Assembly (NCBI RefSeq): GCF_947497025.1
Contig: NZ_CANMFC010000002.1
Coordinates: forward strand, 434,001 to 498,000
Direction: 5' to 3'
Origin: an uncultured Kushneria sp.
Lineage (GTDB): Bacteria > Pseudomonadota > Gammaproteobacteria > Pseudomonadales > Halomonadaceae
DNA: 64,000 bases
Position 1 is the first letter of the stretch, and the number at the start of each line of letters is the position of its first letter. The position numbers and the translations under genes are program-made. This document shows, in pieces, positions 28,815 to 39,230 of this stretch. The notes under the pieces were generated by a model, which worked only from the letters and a program-made list of their open reading frames with translations, did not search any database and had not been told where the DNA came from.

Positions 28815-29363
28815 ATGCGTTACTGGCAGCAAATGGCAGGCATCGGTCTGCTGGCACTGGGACTGGGTGGCTGTGAAAGCGTGCAGCGAATGGCGCAGAA
28901 CATTCCCGGCGCCGGGCATATCCCGGGGCTTTCCAGCCAGCGTCCGGTCGAGGCGACCGTGCCTAGGCAGGTCCCCTTCCCGGCCGACACCTACGCTGCC
29001 CTGCCCAGGACCGGTACCGCGACCATCAAGGGTCGTCTGGCCTATCAGTTGACCTCGGGGCAGACCGTCTACGGCGATCACGAGAAGGTTTCGATCGCGC
29101 CGGCGACCGAGTACTCGGCCGAAGCCGCCGACAAGGCACTGGCGGGTCAGCGCGTCGAGCCGGCGGACCCGCGCGCTCAGGCCTATACCCATGTGATCAC
29201 TACTGACGCCAACGGCTACTTTACCGCCACCGGCATTCCGGCTGGCACCTTTTACGTCGCCGGCACCGTGGCGCTCCCCGATGGTCAGGGGCGCAGCCCG
29301 TTCATTCTCAAGCAGGTGCGGGTAAAGGACGGCGGCTCGGTCAGGGTGGATCTGAGTCGGTGA
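28815..29363 (+). CDS. Putative lipoprotein with carboxypeptidase-regulatory-like domain
   Basis: ATG 28815 follows AGGAGAAGG at 4-base spacing and yields 182 residues; a longer in-frame reading would bury the signal peptide. LLALGLGGC is a lipobox with the lipidated Cys at about residue 20. The C-terminal part (ITTDANGYFTATGIPAGTFYVAGTV) is a carboxypeptidase-D regulatory-like or transthyretin-like beta sandwich, common in envelope proteins. No enzymatic motif is present. It precedes the MAPEG gene by 61 bases and may be cotranscribed. Function unknown. Confidence 0.7.
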   Translation: MRYWQQMAGIGLLALGLGGCESVQRMAQNIPGAGHIPGLSSQRPVEATVPRQVPFPADTYAALPRTGTATIKGRLAYQLTSGQTVYGDHEKVSIAPATEYSAEAADKALAGQRVEPADPRAQAYTHVITTDANGYFTATGIPAGTFYVAGTVALPDGQGRSPFILKQVRVKDGGSVRVDLSR

Positions 29364-29424
29364 TCCATCGCAGTGGGCGCCAGTAGCCCTTTGGTTATCG
29401 CACCCCGTTTATCGGAGAACATTG

Positions 29425-29868
29425 ATGAAAGCCGCCATGCTAGCGCCTGCTGCCGTATTGATCCTGTGGTCACTGGTCATGCTGTTCTGGATGGCCTTCA
29501 GTCGTTTCAGAGCGATGAAGGCTACCGGCAGCGATCTGACAACAGCCCGTCCGGGAGGACGCGGTCAGGATCTGGAGGGCGTGCTGCCCGAGCGCGCCAA
29601 CTGGAAAGCGCACAATTACACCCATCTGATGGAGCAGCCCACGATCTTTTATCCGGCGGTCATCATTCTGGCCATGATGGGCGCCAGTCCCGTGGATGTC
29701 TTCTTGGCCTGGGGGTATGTGTTGTTTCGCATCATCCACTCCGTTTATCAGGCCACCGCCAATCGAGTCGCGGTGCGCTTTCCGCTGTTTCTGGTATCGA
29801 CCATCGCCCTGGTCTGGCTTGCCGTGCGGGCGGTGGTGGTCACGCTGTTTTCTTCCGGTGGGGTCTGA
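29425..29868 (+). CDS. MAPEG-family membrane protein
   Basis: ATG 29425 follows CGGAGAAC and gives 147 residues; a TTG one codon earlier is less likely. There are four hydrophobic segments, and the conserved NYTHLMEQPTIFYP and ATNRVAVRFP segments identify the MAPEG family (membrane-associated proteins in eicosanoid and glutathione metabolism). Bacterial members are mostly uncharacterised; some have glutathione transferase or peroxidase activity. It is convergent with the VOC-domain gene, 8 bases apart. Confidence 0.82.
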   Translation: MKAAMLAPAAVLILWSLVMLFWMAFSRFRAMKATGSDLTTARPGGRGQDLEGVLPERANWKAHNYTHLMEQPTIFYPAVIILAMMGASPVDVFLAWGYVLFRIIHSVYQATANRVAVRFPLFLVSTIALVWLAVRAVVVTLFSSGGV

Positions 29869-29876
29869 CAGGCGGT

Positions 29877-30275
29877 TCACTCACTCCTTATCGGTATATC
29901 ACGATCGTAGGTCGTGATCTCGAAAGGGTTGCTGTCGGGGTCATTGAAATAGAGCGACCAGGCCACCTGGTGATCCTCGATCCGGGGTGGCAAGGGCAGC
30001 TGCTGCGACAGCCAATTCTGCCACTGACAAAACTGATGGCCGCTGACGCCAAGTGCGATGGTGGATCGAACGTTGATGGGCGCACGCTCGAACAACGACA
30101 GGCAGATGGCGCCGGTGCCATCAGCGATGATCAACGGACCCTTCGGATCATCGGCCCAGAACGCCAGCGCAGCGACACGCTCAAGACCCAGCACCTGCTG
30201 ATACCAGCGCTCGGCAGCCGTGCGGTCGGTGACAAATACATGGATGTGATCGATGCGACTCAGTGATGGCGGCAT
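29877..30275 (-). CDS. VOC-superfamily (glyoxalase/bleomycin resistance-like) protein
   Basis: ATG 30275 gives 132 residues starting just before the first strand (SRIDHIHVFVTDRTAAERWY); an in-frame start 12 codons upstream is possible. The fold is a single VOC unit of two beta-alpha-beta-beta-beta modules. Candidate metal ligands are the His in IDHIHVF and the Glu in SNPFEITTY, the usual end-of-domain ligand; VAWSLYFNDPDSNPFE is characteristic. It could be a dioxygenase, lyase or resistance protein, and the sequence does not decide. It lies downstream of the terminator of the isocitrate dehydrogenase gene. Confidence 0.78.
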   Translation of the reverse strand: MPPSLSRIDHIHVFVTDRTAAERWYQQVLGLERVAALAFWADDPKGPLIIADGTGAICLSLFERAPINVRSTIALGVSGHQFCQWQNWLSQQLPLPPRIEDHQVAWSLYFNDPDSNPFEITTYDRDIPIRSE

Positions 30276-30324
30276 GAGGTGATTTCCCTGACCTGTGAGC
30301 GGTTGGCACATCCTGAAGGGTAAT

Positions 30325-30354
30325 AAAAAACCGGCGCCCTGAGGCGCCGGTTTT
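30325..30354 (-). terminator. Intrinsic terminator of icd
   Basis: AAAACCGGCGCC and GGCGCCGGTTTT form a perfect 12-bp stem with a 4-base loop. Read on the minus strand the stem ends in a run of six T, correctly placed 40 bases after the icd stop. Confidence 0.92.
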
Positions 30355-30393
30355 GGTATGGCCTGTCATCGCTGACAGTCACGCATTAACGCT

Positions 30394-32964
<2,571 letters not shown>

Positions 32965-32998
32965 TTGGTTAATCGTTGAGCCTTTCTATACTGAAAGG
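32965..32998 (+). promoter_or_regulatory. Promoter with dyad around the -10 box
   Basis: TTGGTT (32965-32970) and TATACT (32987-32992) are 16 bases apart, about 50 bases upstream of the start at 33040. The -10 box is exactly flanked by the inverted arms CCTTTC (32981-32986) and GAAAGG (32993-32998), a possible operator. Confidence 0.5.
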
Positions 32999-33039
32999 GT
33001 ATTCGCTGAATAAAGTAGTCATTCATTGCAGGAGGCAAT

Positions 33040-33447
33040 ATGAAAGCGACATGGATAGCACCCTTCGTTCTGGCACTGGCCACCACCCCGGCTTTGGCCG
33101 GTGAACAGTCCGGCTCTACCGGGCAGGCGACCAACAGCACCAGTACGTCCTCTCAGCAGGGCCAGACAGGCTCTGGCAGCATGACGGACAACATGAAACA
33201 GAAAGCGGGTGAAAAGGCCGGTCACAAGATTGATCAGCACACCGGGTCTGGCAGCTCAAACAGCCAGTCGAGCATGGGTTCCGGCAGCATGAAGCAGAAG
33301 GCCGGCGAAAAGGCCAAACAGAAAATCGACAGCCGCACAGGTTCCAATACCTCTGGCACCGGCAGTATGGAAGGTTCCGGTAGCAATACGACCGGCTCAA
33401 ATAATATGGGCACTTCCGATTCCGACAGCGCCACGACCTCGCAGTAA
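33040..33447 (+). CDS. Small secreted Ser/Gly/Thr-rich protein with internal repeat
   Basis: The 135-residue protein follows GCAGGAGG and has a signal peptide (about 1-20, ending ALA before GEQSG). The mature part is nearly all Ser, Gly, Thr, Gln, Lys and Asn. It contains two copies of a basic module: DNMKQKAGEKAGHKIDQHTG (50-69) and SMKQKAGEKAKQKIDSRTG (about 82-100), separated by SGSS-type linkers. The modules resemble amphipathic LEA/CsbD-like segments, which suggests a disordered periplasmic stress protein, but I recognise no named family. It has its own promoter and a very strong terminator. The Ser/Met-rich gene at 36688 has a similar design. Confidence 0.75.
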   Translation: MKATWIAPFVLALATTPALAGEQSGSTGQATNSTSTSSQQGQTGSGSMTDNMKQKAGEKAGHKIDQHTGSGSSNSQSSMGSGSMKQKAGEKAKQKIDSRTGSNTSGTGSMEGSGSNTTGSNNMGTSDSDSATTSQ

Positions 33448-33484
33448 ATGTTCCGCGCTTTGTTGAGCGCAATCGATAACTGCG

Positions 33485-33522
33485 ATAAAAGCGTCCCTGC
33501 CATGAGGCAGGGACGCTTTTAT
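33485..33522 (+). terminator. Strong intrinsic terminator, 17-bp perfect stem
   Basis: ATAAAAGCGTCCCTGCC and its exact complement flank an ATGA loop. The A/T ends supply the U-tract, and it would work in both directions. Confidence 0.92.
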
Positions 33523-33658
33523 GTGTCAGGCTTTATCTCGTCTGAAGACAACAGGTCGGACGTTAAACGCTCGTGCAGGCTCGCGTTTCGTTGCTGATGA
33601 TCAGCATCGTCTGGTACGCCAGCCCACGCAATCAACGACAGGGTGAACAGGGAAAGCC

Positions 33659-34279
33659 ATGGGCTGGAGCCTGCAGGATCAAAAACAGCGTCTCGGTGAC
33701 CGGCTTACCGCACTGATGGATCATCGCCGGGCCATCTGGCTGCTGTTTGTGGCCTCGATACTGGAAACCCTGATCGTCCCGATTCCGATTGAAACGATTC
33801 TGATTCCCTGGATGGTGATGCGCCCGGAAAAGCGCTGGCGACTGGCCACGGTGGCCCTGGCGGGCAATCTGCTGGCCGCTGCGATCGGCTACGGGCTGGG
33901 CGCCTGGGCCATGGGCCAGTTCGGCGATCAGTTGATTGCGCTTTTTGGGGGGCAGCAGGCGTTCAACGATTTCGATCAGCGCTTCAGCGATAACGGTTTT
34001 CTGGCCGTGCTCTCCATTGGTGTCATCCCGATTCCTTTTCAGATCGCCATGCTGGTCGCCGGCAGCACCAGCTATGCCTTCCCCCTGTTCATGCTGGCCG
34101 CACTGCTGGCCCGCGGCGCGCGCTATTTTGGACTGGCGCTTTTGGTGCACTTTTTCGGCGATCGGGCGCTCAGGCTCTGGAAACGCCATGAACGCACCAT
34201 GATGGTCGTGCTGGTCGTCGCGGTAGTGGGCTATCTGATCTACAAGGGCGTTGGCATGATGGGCGGTGGCGCCGGCTGA
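33659..34279 (+). CDS. YqaA/DedA-like inner-membrane protein (VTT domain)
   Basis: The 206-residue protein has about five hydrophobic segments. The conserved ETLIVPIPIETILIP segment (about 36-50) with re-entrant-loop character, and the second FSDNGFLAVLSIGVIPIPFQ segment, identify the YqaA branch of the DedA/SNARE-associated superfamily; RGARYFGLALLVHFFG closes the core. DedA-type proteins are linked to lipid scrambling, undecaprenyl-phosphate recycling and membrane homeostasis. The gene is monocistronic, and the start at 33659 follows AGGGAAAGCC. Confidence 0.82.
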   Translation: MGWSLQDQKQRLGDRLTALMDHRRAIWLLFVASILETLIVPIPIETILIPWMVMRPEKRWRLATVALAGNLLAAAIGYGLGAWAMGQFGDQLIALFGGQQAFNDFDQRFSDNGFLAVLSIGVIPIPFQIAMLVAGSTSYAFPLFMLAALLARGARYFGLALLVHFFGDRALRLWKRHERTMMVVLVVAVVGYLIYKGVGMMGGGAG

Positions 34280-34307
34280 GACGGTCGCGACAGCAGCGCT
34301 GTTTAAA

Positions 34308-34338
34308 AATAATGCCACCTTTTGAAGGTGGCATTATT
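34308..34338. terminator. Bidirectional hairpin between convergent genes
   Basis: AATAATGCCACCTT and AAGGTGGCATTATT form a perfect 14-bp stem with a TTG loop between the YqaA-like gene and the TPM gene. T-runs are short, but AT-rich stem ends favour termination in both directions. Confidence 0.8.
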
Positions 34339-34377
34339 GTCTCCGGCATGTTTGCCCACGCTTCACCAGGCGGCGCG

Positions 34378-35031
34378 TCAGCCGATGTCATCCCTGCCAA
34401 GCACGACCAGACGATTGGGCAGCTCGTTGCGCTCGTGGGTGGCGGGCACGTGGGTCTTCAATAGACCACCGCAGGCCTGAATGCAGTCCAGAAAGCCCTG
34501 CTGGGTCTGACCGGCGCGCACCTTTTGAGTGAAATCAGCAACGATGTCGGCCCATGCGGCGTTGTCCAGCCGGCTGGAAATGCCCTGATCCACCAGAATC
34601 TCGACATAGCGCTCGGCTTCAGAGACAAAGATCAGCACGCCGGTGCCATCCTGCGTACGGTGCAGGTTCTGCTCGAGAAACTGGCGCCGGGCGAGGTTGC
34701 CCGCGCGCCAGAAACGCACATGCCGCGGGATCAGTCTTGTAATGACCCCGGGCAGGCGAAAGATGGCCGCCAGCACCACAAACAAAACCCACTGCACCAA
34801 AAGCACCATCCAGGGGCCGGTCCAGAAGACATCAAGCCCGAACCAGCCGGCCAGAACGGCCAGCGCCCCGGGCACGATCAGGGCCACCAGCCCCGCCCAC
34901 AGCAGCGGGATATAGGCGTAGTCGTCCGCCCGGGGGGCCAGTACCGTGACGATCTCGGCATCGGTGTCGCGCTCGACGCGGGCAATCGCCTCGCCCACCT
35001 CGCGCTGTTCGTGCTCTTTAAGTAGTGACAT
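34378..35031 (-). CDS. TPM-domain membrane protein
   Basis: The 217-residue protein begins with a short TPM-domain start (EAIARVERDTDAEIVTVLAPR), interrupted by two membrane segments (about 42-95), and then continues the domain (HRTQDGTGVLIFVSEAERYVEILVDQGI). TPM (formerly DUF477) domains occur in envelope or thylakoid proteins; some have weak phosphatase activity. It is the last gene of a LemA-TPM-TPM operon, 29 bases after the previous stop, an arrangement seen in many proteobacteria. Function is unknown. Confidence 0.85.
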   Translation of the reverse strand: MSLLKEHEQREVGEAIARVERDTDAEIVTVLAPRADDYAYIPLLWAGLVALIVPGALAVLAGWFGLDVFWTGPWMVLLVQWVLFVVLAAIFRLPGVITRLIPRHVRFWRAGNLARRQFLEQNLHRTQDGTGVLIFVSEAERYVEILVDQGISSRLDNAAWADIVADFTQKVRAGQTQQGFLDCIQACGGLLKTHVPATHERNELPNRLVVLGRDDIG

Positions 35032-35060
35032 ACCGCGTTATCCCTGTTTGATCGCGACCA

Positions 35061-35816
35061 TTACCAGCCGCCGGAAGCACCGCCGCCGCCGAAGCCGCCG
35101 CCACCGCTGAAACCACCACCGCCGAGACCGCCGCCCGACCGGCCCCCTCCACCGAGCGCCCCGCCCAGCAGCATGCCACCGAGCAGACCGCCTCGTCCTC
35201 CACGACCGCCGCCGCCTCGAACGATCATCAAAACGATGAACATCAGGATCGTCAGCCAGATGCCGGCACCGCCGAGCTCACGGGACTCGTTGGCGCCGCG
35301 CTCGGGACGCTGGGAAGCCTGCGCCAGCGGGTCGCCACCCAGTACCTGGATCATGGCCTGACTGCCCTCGACGATGCCGCGAGCATAGTCGCCGTCACGA
35401 AAGGCCGGCGTGATCACCTGGTTGATGATGGCGGAGGACTGCGCATCGGTCAGACGTCCTTCCAGGCCGTAGCCGACCTCGATGCGCACCTGGCGCTCAT
35501 CAAGGGCCACGATCAAAAGGGCGCCGTTGTCTTCGCCCTCCTGGCCGATGCCCCAGGCGCGGCCAAGCTGATAGCCGTACTGCTCGATGGGCTCTCCGCC
35601 CAGATCGGGCAGTGTCACCACCACGACCTGCTCACCGGTGGCCTCTTCATGGGCCGCCAGTGTCTGAGAGAGCTTCGTTTCGGTGTCTGTATCGAGCAGT
35701 TCGGCGTTGTCCACCACGCGCCCGGTCAGTTCTGGAAAGTCGGGGGCAGCCTGGGCGGCTGCCGTGCACAGCAGCAGCACAACACCGAGGGTTAGCGAGC
35801 GTGTCAGTTGTCTCAA
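35061..35816 (-). CDS. TPM-domain protein with Gly-rich C-terminus (YgcG family)
   Basis: The 251-residue protein starts at TTG 35816, 4 bases after AGGTGATG; no in-frame ATG fits the signal peptide (about 1-23, ending AQA before APDFPEL). The periplasmic TPM domain contains LTGRVVDNAELLD (about 30-42) and VRIEVGYGLEGRLTDAQSS (about 110-128). A membrane segment (about 184-197) precedes a cytoplasmic tail of about 50 residues made almost wholly of Gly with Ser and Arg. Such tails are typical of the family. It follows the LemA gene by 16 bases. Confidence 0.9.
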   Translation of the reverse strand: MRQLTRSLTLGVVLLLCTAAAQAAPDFPELTGRVVDNAELLDTDTETKLSQTLAAHEEATGEQVVVVTLPDLGGEPIEQYGYQLGRAWGIGQEGEDNGALLIVALDERQVRIEVGYGLEGRLTDAQSSAIINQVITPAFRDGDYARGIVEGSQAMIQVLGGDPLAQASQRPERGANESRELGGAGIWLTILMFIVLMIVRGGGGRGGRGGLLGGMLLGGALGGGGRSGGGLGGGGFSGGGGFGGGGASGGW

Positions 35817-35832
35817 GTCATCACCTGTGGCA

Positions 35833-36468
35833 TCAGAAGTTCACCTGCGGCGCCTGGTCTGCGTTTTCAGCAGTGGCCTCGAAGTTCTCGCGGATCGGCA
35901 TGTCGCTGTACATCAGCTTGTGCCAGATGCTGCCCGGGAAGGTACGGATCTCGGTGTTATACGCCTCGACCGCCTGAATGAAATCGCGCCGTGCGACCGC
36001 AATCCGGTTTTCCGTGCCTTCAAGCTGGGACTGCAGCGCCAGGAAGTTCTGATTCGACTTGAGCTCCGGATAGCGCTCCGATACCGCCATCAGACGACTC
36101 AATGCGCCGCTCAGCTGGCGCTGCGCCTGCTGAAACTGCTGAAGCTGTTCGGGGTCGTTGAGCGTATCGGCATCGACCTGAATCGAGGTCGCCTTCGAGC
36201 GCGCCTCGATCACGGCCGTCAGCGTCTCCTGCTCCTGACTGGCATAGCCCTTCACCGTCTCGACCAGATTGGGGATCAGATCGGCGCGGCGCTGGTACTG
36301 GTTCTCGACCTGGGACCAGGCGGATTTCACTTGTTCATCCAGCGTTGGAATCCTGTTGATGCCACAGCCTGAGAGGGCGAAGCACAGACACAAAAGTGCC
36401 AGCCACTGCCAGTGATGGGGGCGCACGCGGGGACGAGGTGAAAAAGAGCGATCGTAATACATGGGCAT
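35833..36468 (-). CDS. lemA: LemA-family lipoprotein
   Basis: The 211-residue protein has an N-terminal hydrophobic segment ending in the lipobox LSGC (Cys about 35). It then has the LemA helical bundle: LDEQVKSAWSQVENQYQRRADLIPNLVETVKGY, the family signature, followed by ARSKATSIQVD and a helix ending AYNTEIRTFPGS. LemA proteins project a helical domain into the periplasm and are commonly encoded with TPM-domain proteins, as here. The exact role is unknown. A second in-frame ATG two codons later is equally possible as start. Confidence 0.93.
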   Translation of the reverse strand: MPMYYDRSFSPRPRVRPHHWQWLALLCLCFALSGCGINRIPTLDEQVKSAWSQVENQYQRRADLIPNLVETVKGYASQEQETLTAVIEARSKATSIQVDADTLNDPEQLQQFQQAQRQLSGALSRLMAVSERYPELKSNQNFLALQSQLEGTENRIAVARRDFIQAVEAYNTEIRTFPGSIWHKLMYSDMPIRENFEATAENADQAPQVNF

Positions 36469-36687
36469 GAGTCGGGTCTCGAACGAACGGGCTTGAGGAT
36501 TCTATGCAGATAACCCATCACCGTGATGGGCCACCGATGATGTCAGTCTAGATGGCAGCGCGCCACTCGTCGTCGTTGATGCGATGTCGGCGCATCAGCG
36601 CGACCAAAGCAGCAGCCGTGAAGGACGGTGATTTACCCCGGCGCCCTCTATGCTCAGAGCTGGCATAACGCCTCGGAGAACACGGTC

Positions 36688-37062
36688 ATGAAAACATCGC
36701 GAACCCTATTGTGGGGACTGACAATGACGCTGGTCCCGATGCTGGCGCTGGCCTCGACACCGGCGGCGGAGGACAGCACGGCGACTCCATCGTCGCAGGC
36801 GATGAAAACGCCTGACCAGAACACCGGCGAGCTGTCCCGTCAGGGCGGCGCCAGCGGCATGGAGGATCAAAGCGGTAGCATGCAAATGGATCGCCAGAAG
36901 CAAATGCAGGACTCGCATGAACCGTCCTCTCCCGCCACCGGCACACACGGCCAGCGTCAGCAGGACGGTGCCGGCAGCATGAACCAGCACAACACCACCA
37001 AAACCGACCGGGGCACTGCCGAGATACCCGACCAGCGCACTCAGGATGACACCGCCCCGTAA
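36688..37062 (+). CDS. Small secreted Ser/Thr/Gln/Met-rich protein
   Basis: ATG 36688 follows TCGGAGAAC and gives 124 residues; an upstream in-frame reading has no signal. The signal peptide (about 1-22, ending ALA before STPAAED) is followed by a fully hydrophilic, probably disordered chain (MQMDRQKQMQDSHEPS, then GSMNQHNTTKTD). It resembles the product of 33040 in length, export and composition, although I see no residue-level homology. TATGCT (36649-36654) is a possible -10 box. No family is recognised. Confidence 0.65.
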   Translation: MKTSRTLLWGLTMTLVPMLALASTPAAEDSTATPSSQAMKTPDQNTGELSRQGGASGMEDQSGSMQMDRQKQMQDSHEPSSPATGTHGQRQQDGAGSMNQHNTTKTDRGTAEIPDQRTQDDTAP

Positions 37063-37226
37063 CCCCCGAGGCGAACCCGCACGCCTGTTTCACGATGAGG
37101 CAGGCGTATCGGCCGAGGCCGTGACCTGTACCCGGTGATTCAGCCCTGTTACCGCCAGGGCCATCACCCACCGATTCGGACATCAAGAAGGTCGCATGGT
37201 GCGTGATCTCCCTTTGTCAGGCTATC

Positions 37227-37829
37227 TCAGTCCAGCATGGCGACATGACCGGGTTGTGCCGCGACTCGTGTCAGCCAGGCATCAATGGCGGGATAGCCGG
37301 AGAGATCAAAACCCCCTTCATGGGCCACATGGGTGTAGGCGTACAGGGCGATATCGGCCAGCGTAAAATGATCTCCTGTCATGAAAGAGGTTTCTGTCAG
37401 CTGCTGCTCCATGACGGTAAGAGCCGCGTGCCCTTCACGTTGTCGATCAGCCAGGTCCTGGCGTCGTTCATCCGGTGTGTTCAGATAGCGCACGATAAAC
37501 CGCGCCGAGGCTACGGAAGGCTCGTGACTATACTGCTCAAAAAATAGCCACTGAAGCATGCGGGCACGTTCCAGTCGTGTCGTCGGGATCAGCTCGCTGC
37601 CATCAGCCAGAAAACAGATGATGGCATTCGATTCCGCCAGACAGGTGCCATCTTCCATCTCCAGCACGGGGATCTTTCCGTTCGGGTTGCGCTGCAAGAA
37701 TGCCGGTGTTCGGGTCTCCCCATTCAAAACGGACATCTCGGTCCATTGATAAGGTAGAGACAAATGGCGCATGACCAATTTTACCTTATAGCAATTGCCT
37801 GAGTGCTGATCGCCGTAGACGCGGTACAT
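37227..37829 (-). CDS. Glutathione S-transferase family protein
   Basis: The 200-residue protein has an N-terminal thioredoxin fold (MYRVYGDQHSGNCYKVKLVM) and the GSH-binding block NPNGKIPVLEMEDGTCLAESNAII (about 48-71), with the cis-Pro of KIPVLE and the ES pair that binds the gamma-glutamyl group. The helical C-terminal domain has the N-capping TLADIALYAYTH motif. The catalytic residue near Ser10 to Cys13 cannot be fixed by eye. It is a single gene; the role is probably detoxification or redox. Confidence 0.9.
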   Translation of the reverse strand: MYRVYGDQHSGNCYKVKLVMRHLSLPYQWTEMSVLNGETRTPAFLQRNPNGKIPVLEMEDGTCLAESNAIICFLADGSELIPTTRLERARMLQWLFFEQYSHEPSVASARFIVRYLNTPDERRQDLADRQREGHAALTVMEQQLTETSFMTGDHFTLADIALYAYTHVAHEGGFDLSGYPAIDAWLTRVAAQPGHVAMLD

Positions 37830-37875
37830 GACATCTCCTGTGTTCTGTGGCCGGAATGGCTGTCCGAATGAAACA

Positions 37876-38511
37876 TTATCTGGATCTGGTAAAGAGCGCG
37901 CCGCTTAACCAAGCGGCCTCCTGCTCGACCATGCCTTTCTCTTTCAGTGCGTCACACACTGCGCGCCGTGTGGCCTCATCCTTGTGCTGCGCGGCCTTGT
38001 GTTTGCCGGTCAGCCGCTCAATGTGAAACTCGATGCCCACGATCGCCCGACACATGCCATCGATGTAATCCGCCGGCGCGTCGTTGATCGACCAGGGCGT
38101 GGTTTGTTCGCACTCAAACCGGTCGGTCAGCTCGGCGACATGCGAGCGCAGCCAGTCGGGGCCTTCGATAAACCGAAGCGTACCGTGTGCCTGGACGCTC
38201 AGGTAATGCCAGGTGGGTACCACCCGACCATGCTCGCGTTTGGCAGGATACCAGCTCGGTGTAATGTAGCTGTCGGGCCCATGGAACAGCGCCATGGCCT
38301 GTGTCGGTGGCGTTTTCCAGAGCGGGTTGGCACGGGCGATATGACCTTCAAGTACACCGTGGTGGCCACGTTGGGCATTGAATAGAAGCGGTAGTGGATT
38401 GGCATCGAGCCCGGCGCTTGAGACGGTCACGAGCGTGGCGAAAGGGTAGCGCGCCATCAGGGCATGCTGCGCTTCAAGGCTGGTCATTTGAAAGTGGCGG
38501 GGGAGATACAT
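37876..38511 (-). CDS. PaiB-family FMN-binding protein
   Basis: The 211-residue protein starts MYLPRHFQM and contains the PaiB signatures YPFATLVTVS, LPLLFN, GHIARANPLWK and SYITPSWYPAKREHGRVVPTW, ending in a helical segment with IVGIEFHIERLTGKHKAAQH. PaiB is a flavin-reductase-like protein that in Bacillus is encoded with the polyamine N-acetyltransferase PaiA and affects gene expression. Here it is the third gene of an operon with two GNAT acetyltransferases (2 bases from the previous stop). A polyamine or amino-compound stress role is therefore plausible, though inferred. Confidence 0.88.
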   Translation of the reverse strand: MYLPRHFQMTSLEAQHALMARYPFATLVTVSSAGLDANPLPLLFNAQRGHHGVLEGHIARANPLWKTPPTQAMALFHGPDSYITPSWYPAKREHGRVVPTWHYLSVQAHGTLRFIEGPDWLRSHVAELTDRFECEQTTPWSINDAPADYIDGMCRAIVGIEFHIERLTGKHKAAQHKDEATRRAVCDALKEKGMVEQEAAWLSGALFTRSR

Positions 38512-38513
38512 GA

Positions 38514-39230
38514 TCAGGTGTCTCCCCGGTTGGCGATCATCATTTGAGACAGCGCCTGTCGCTGAGCGCCGTGGGCATCGAAATTATCCGGTGCCAGCCA
38601 CTGCCTGTGCGCATCCGCGATAAGCGGCCATTCGTGATCAAGCAATGAGAACCAGGCCGTATCGCGATTGCGTCCGCACACCACGCGATGCTGGCGGAAA
38701 AGGCCCTCAAGGCGAAAGCCGAGCCGCTCGGCGGCGCGTCGTGACGGTGCGTTGAGCGCGTCGCACTTCCATTCCACGCGGCGATAGCCCAGCGTGAAGG
38801 CGTGATCAATCAAAAGATGCAGTGCCTCGGTGGCCATGCGGGTGCACGCCATTCGTGTAGAGAAGCTCAAATGGCCCAGCTCGATCGTGCCGTGGGCAGG
38901 GGTCATGTTGAGCCATGCGGCCACGCCCAGCGCCTGATCATGGTCCTGATCAATGAGCATCATGAAGAGTGGATCGCGGGAGGTGGCCTGACGGGTCAGC
39001 CACTCAAGACAGCTGTTTCGATCATGGAAGGGACGCCCGCCGAGATAGACCCAGCGCGAGGCGTCATCCTTCTGCCAGGCGTTGAACAGCGCTTCGCCCT
39101 GTGTCGCCACATTCAGCGGCGCCACCCGGCAGTAGCGCCCGCTCAGCGTGTCGTGACCCGGCAGCGACGGCGGTTGCCAGTCATGGATCAGGGGGCCTGT
39201 CGGAGTAGCTGATGGTGAAGGGTTCGTCAT
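38514..39230 (-). CDS. GNAT N-acetyltransferase, RimJ/RimL type
   Basis: The start at ATG 39230 overlaps the previous stop in ATGA, which implies translational coupling, and gives 238 residues; a longer in-frame version has no support. The chain resembles RimJ/RimL-like acetyltransferases: ALGVAAWLNMTPAHGTIELGHLSF, MATEALHLLIDHAFTLGYRRVEWKCDALN and SRRAAERLGFRLEGLFRQH, with acetyl-CoA contacts around the helix after the ATEA block. The acceptor substrate is unknown. It is the middle gene of the GNAT-GNAT-PaiB operon, divergent from a MocR-type regulator. Confidence 0.87.
   Translation of the reverse strand: MTNPSPSATPTGPLIHDWQPPSLPGHDTLSGRYCRVAPLNVATQGEALFNAWQKDDASRWVYLGGRPFHDRNSCLEWLTRQATSRDPLFMMLIDQDHDQALGVAAWLNMTPAHGTIELGHLSFSTRMACTRMATEALHLLIDHAFTLGYRRVEWKCDALNAPSRRAAERLGFRLEGLFRQHRVVCGRNRDTAWFSLLDHEWPLIADAHRQWLAPDNFDAHGAQRQALSQMMIANRGDT

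Noticed and set aside
29373-30266. A 297-codon plus-strand frame across the MAPEG and VOC genes
   Set aside because: It crosses two convergent genes in other frames, and its translation has no domain; the MAPEG and VOC products are clear.
37081-37107. ACGCCTG/CAGGCGT hairpin after the secreted-protein gene at 36688
   Set aside because: The stem is only 7 bp with a 13-base loop and no T-run; too weak to call a terminator.
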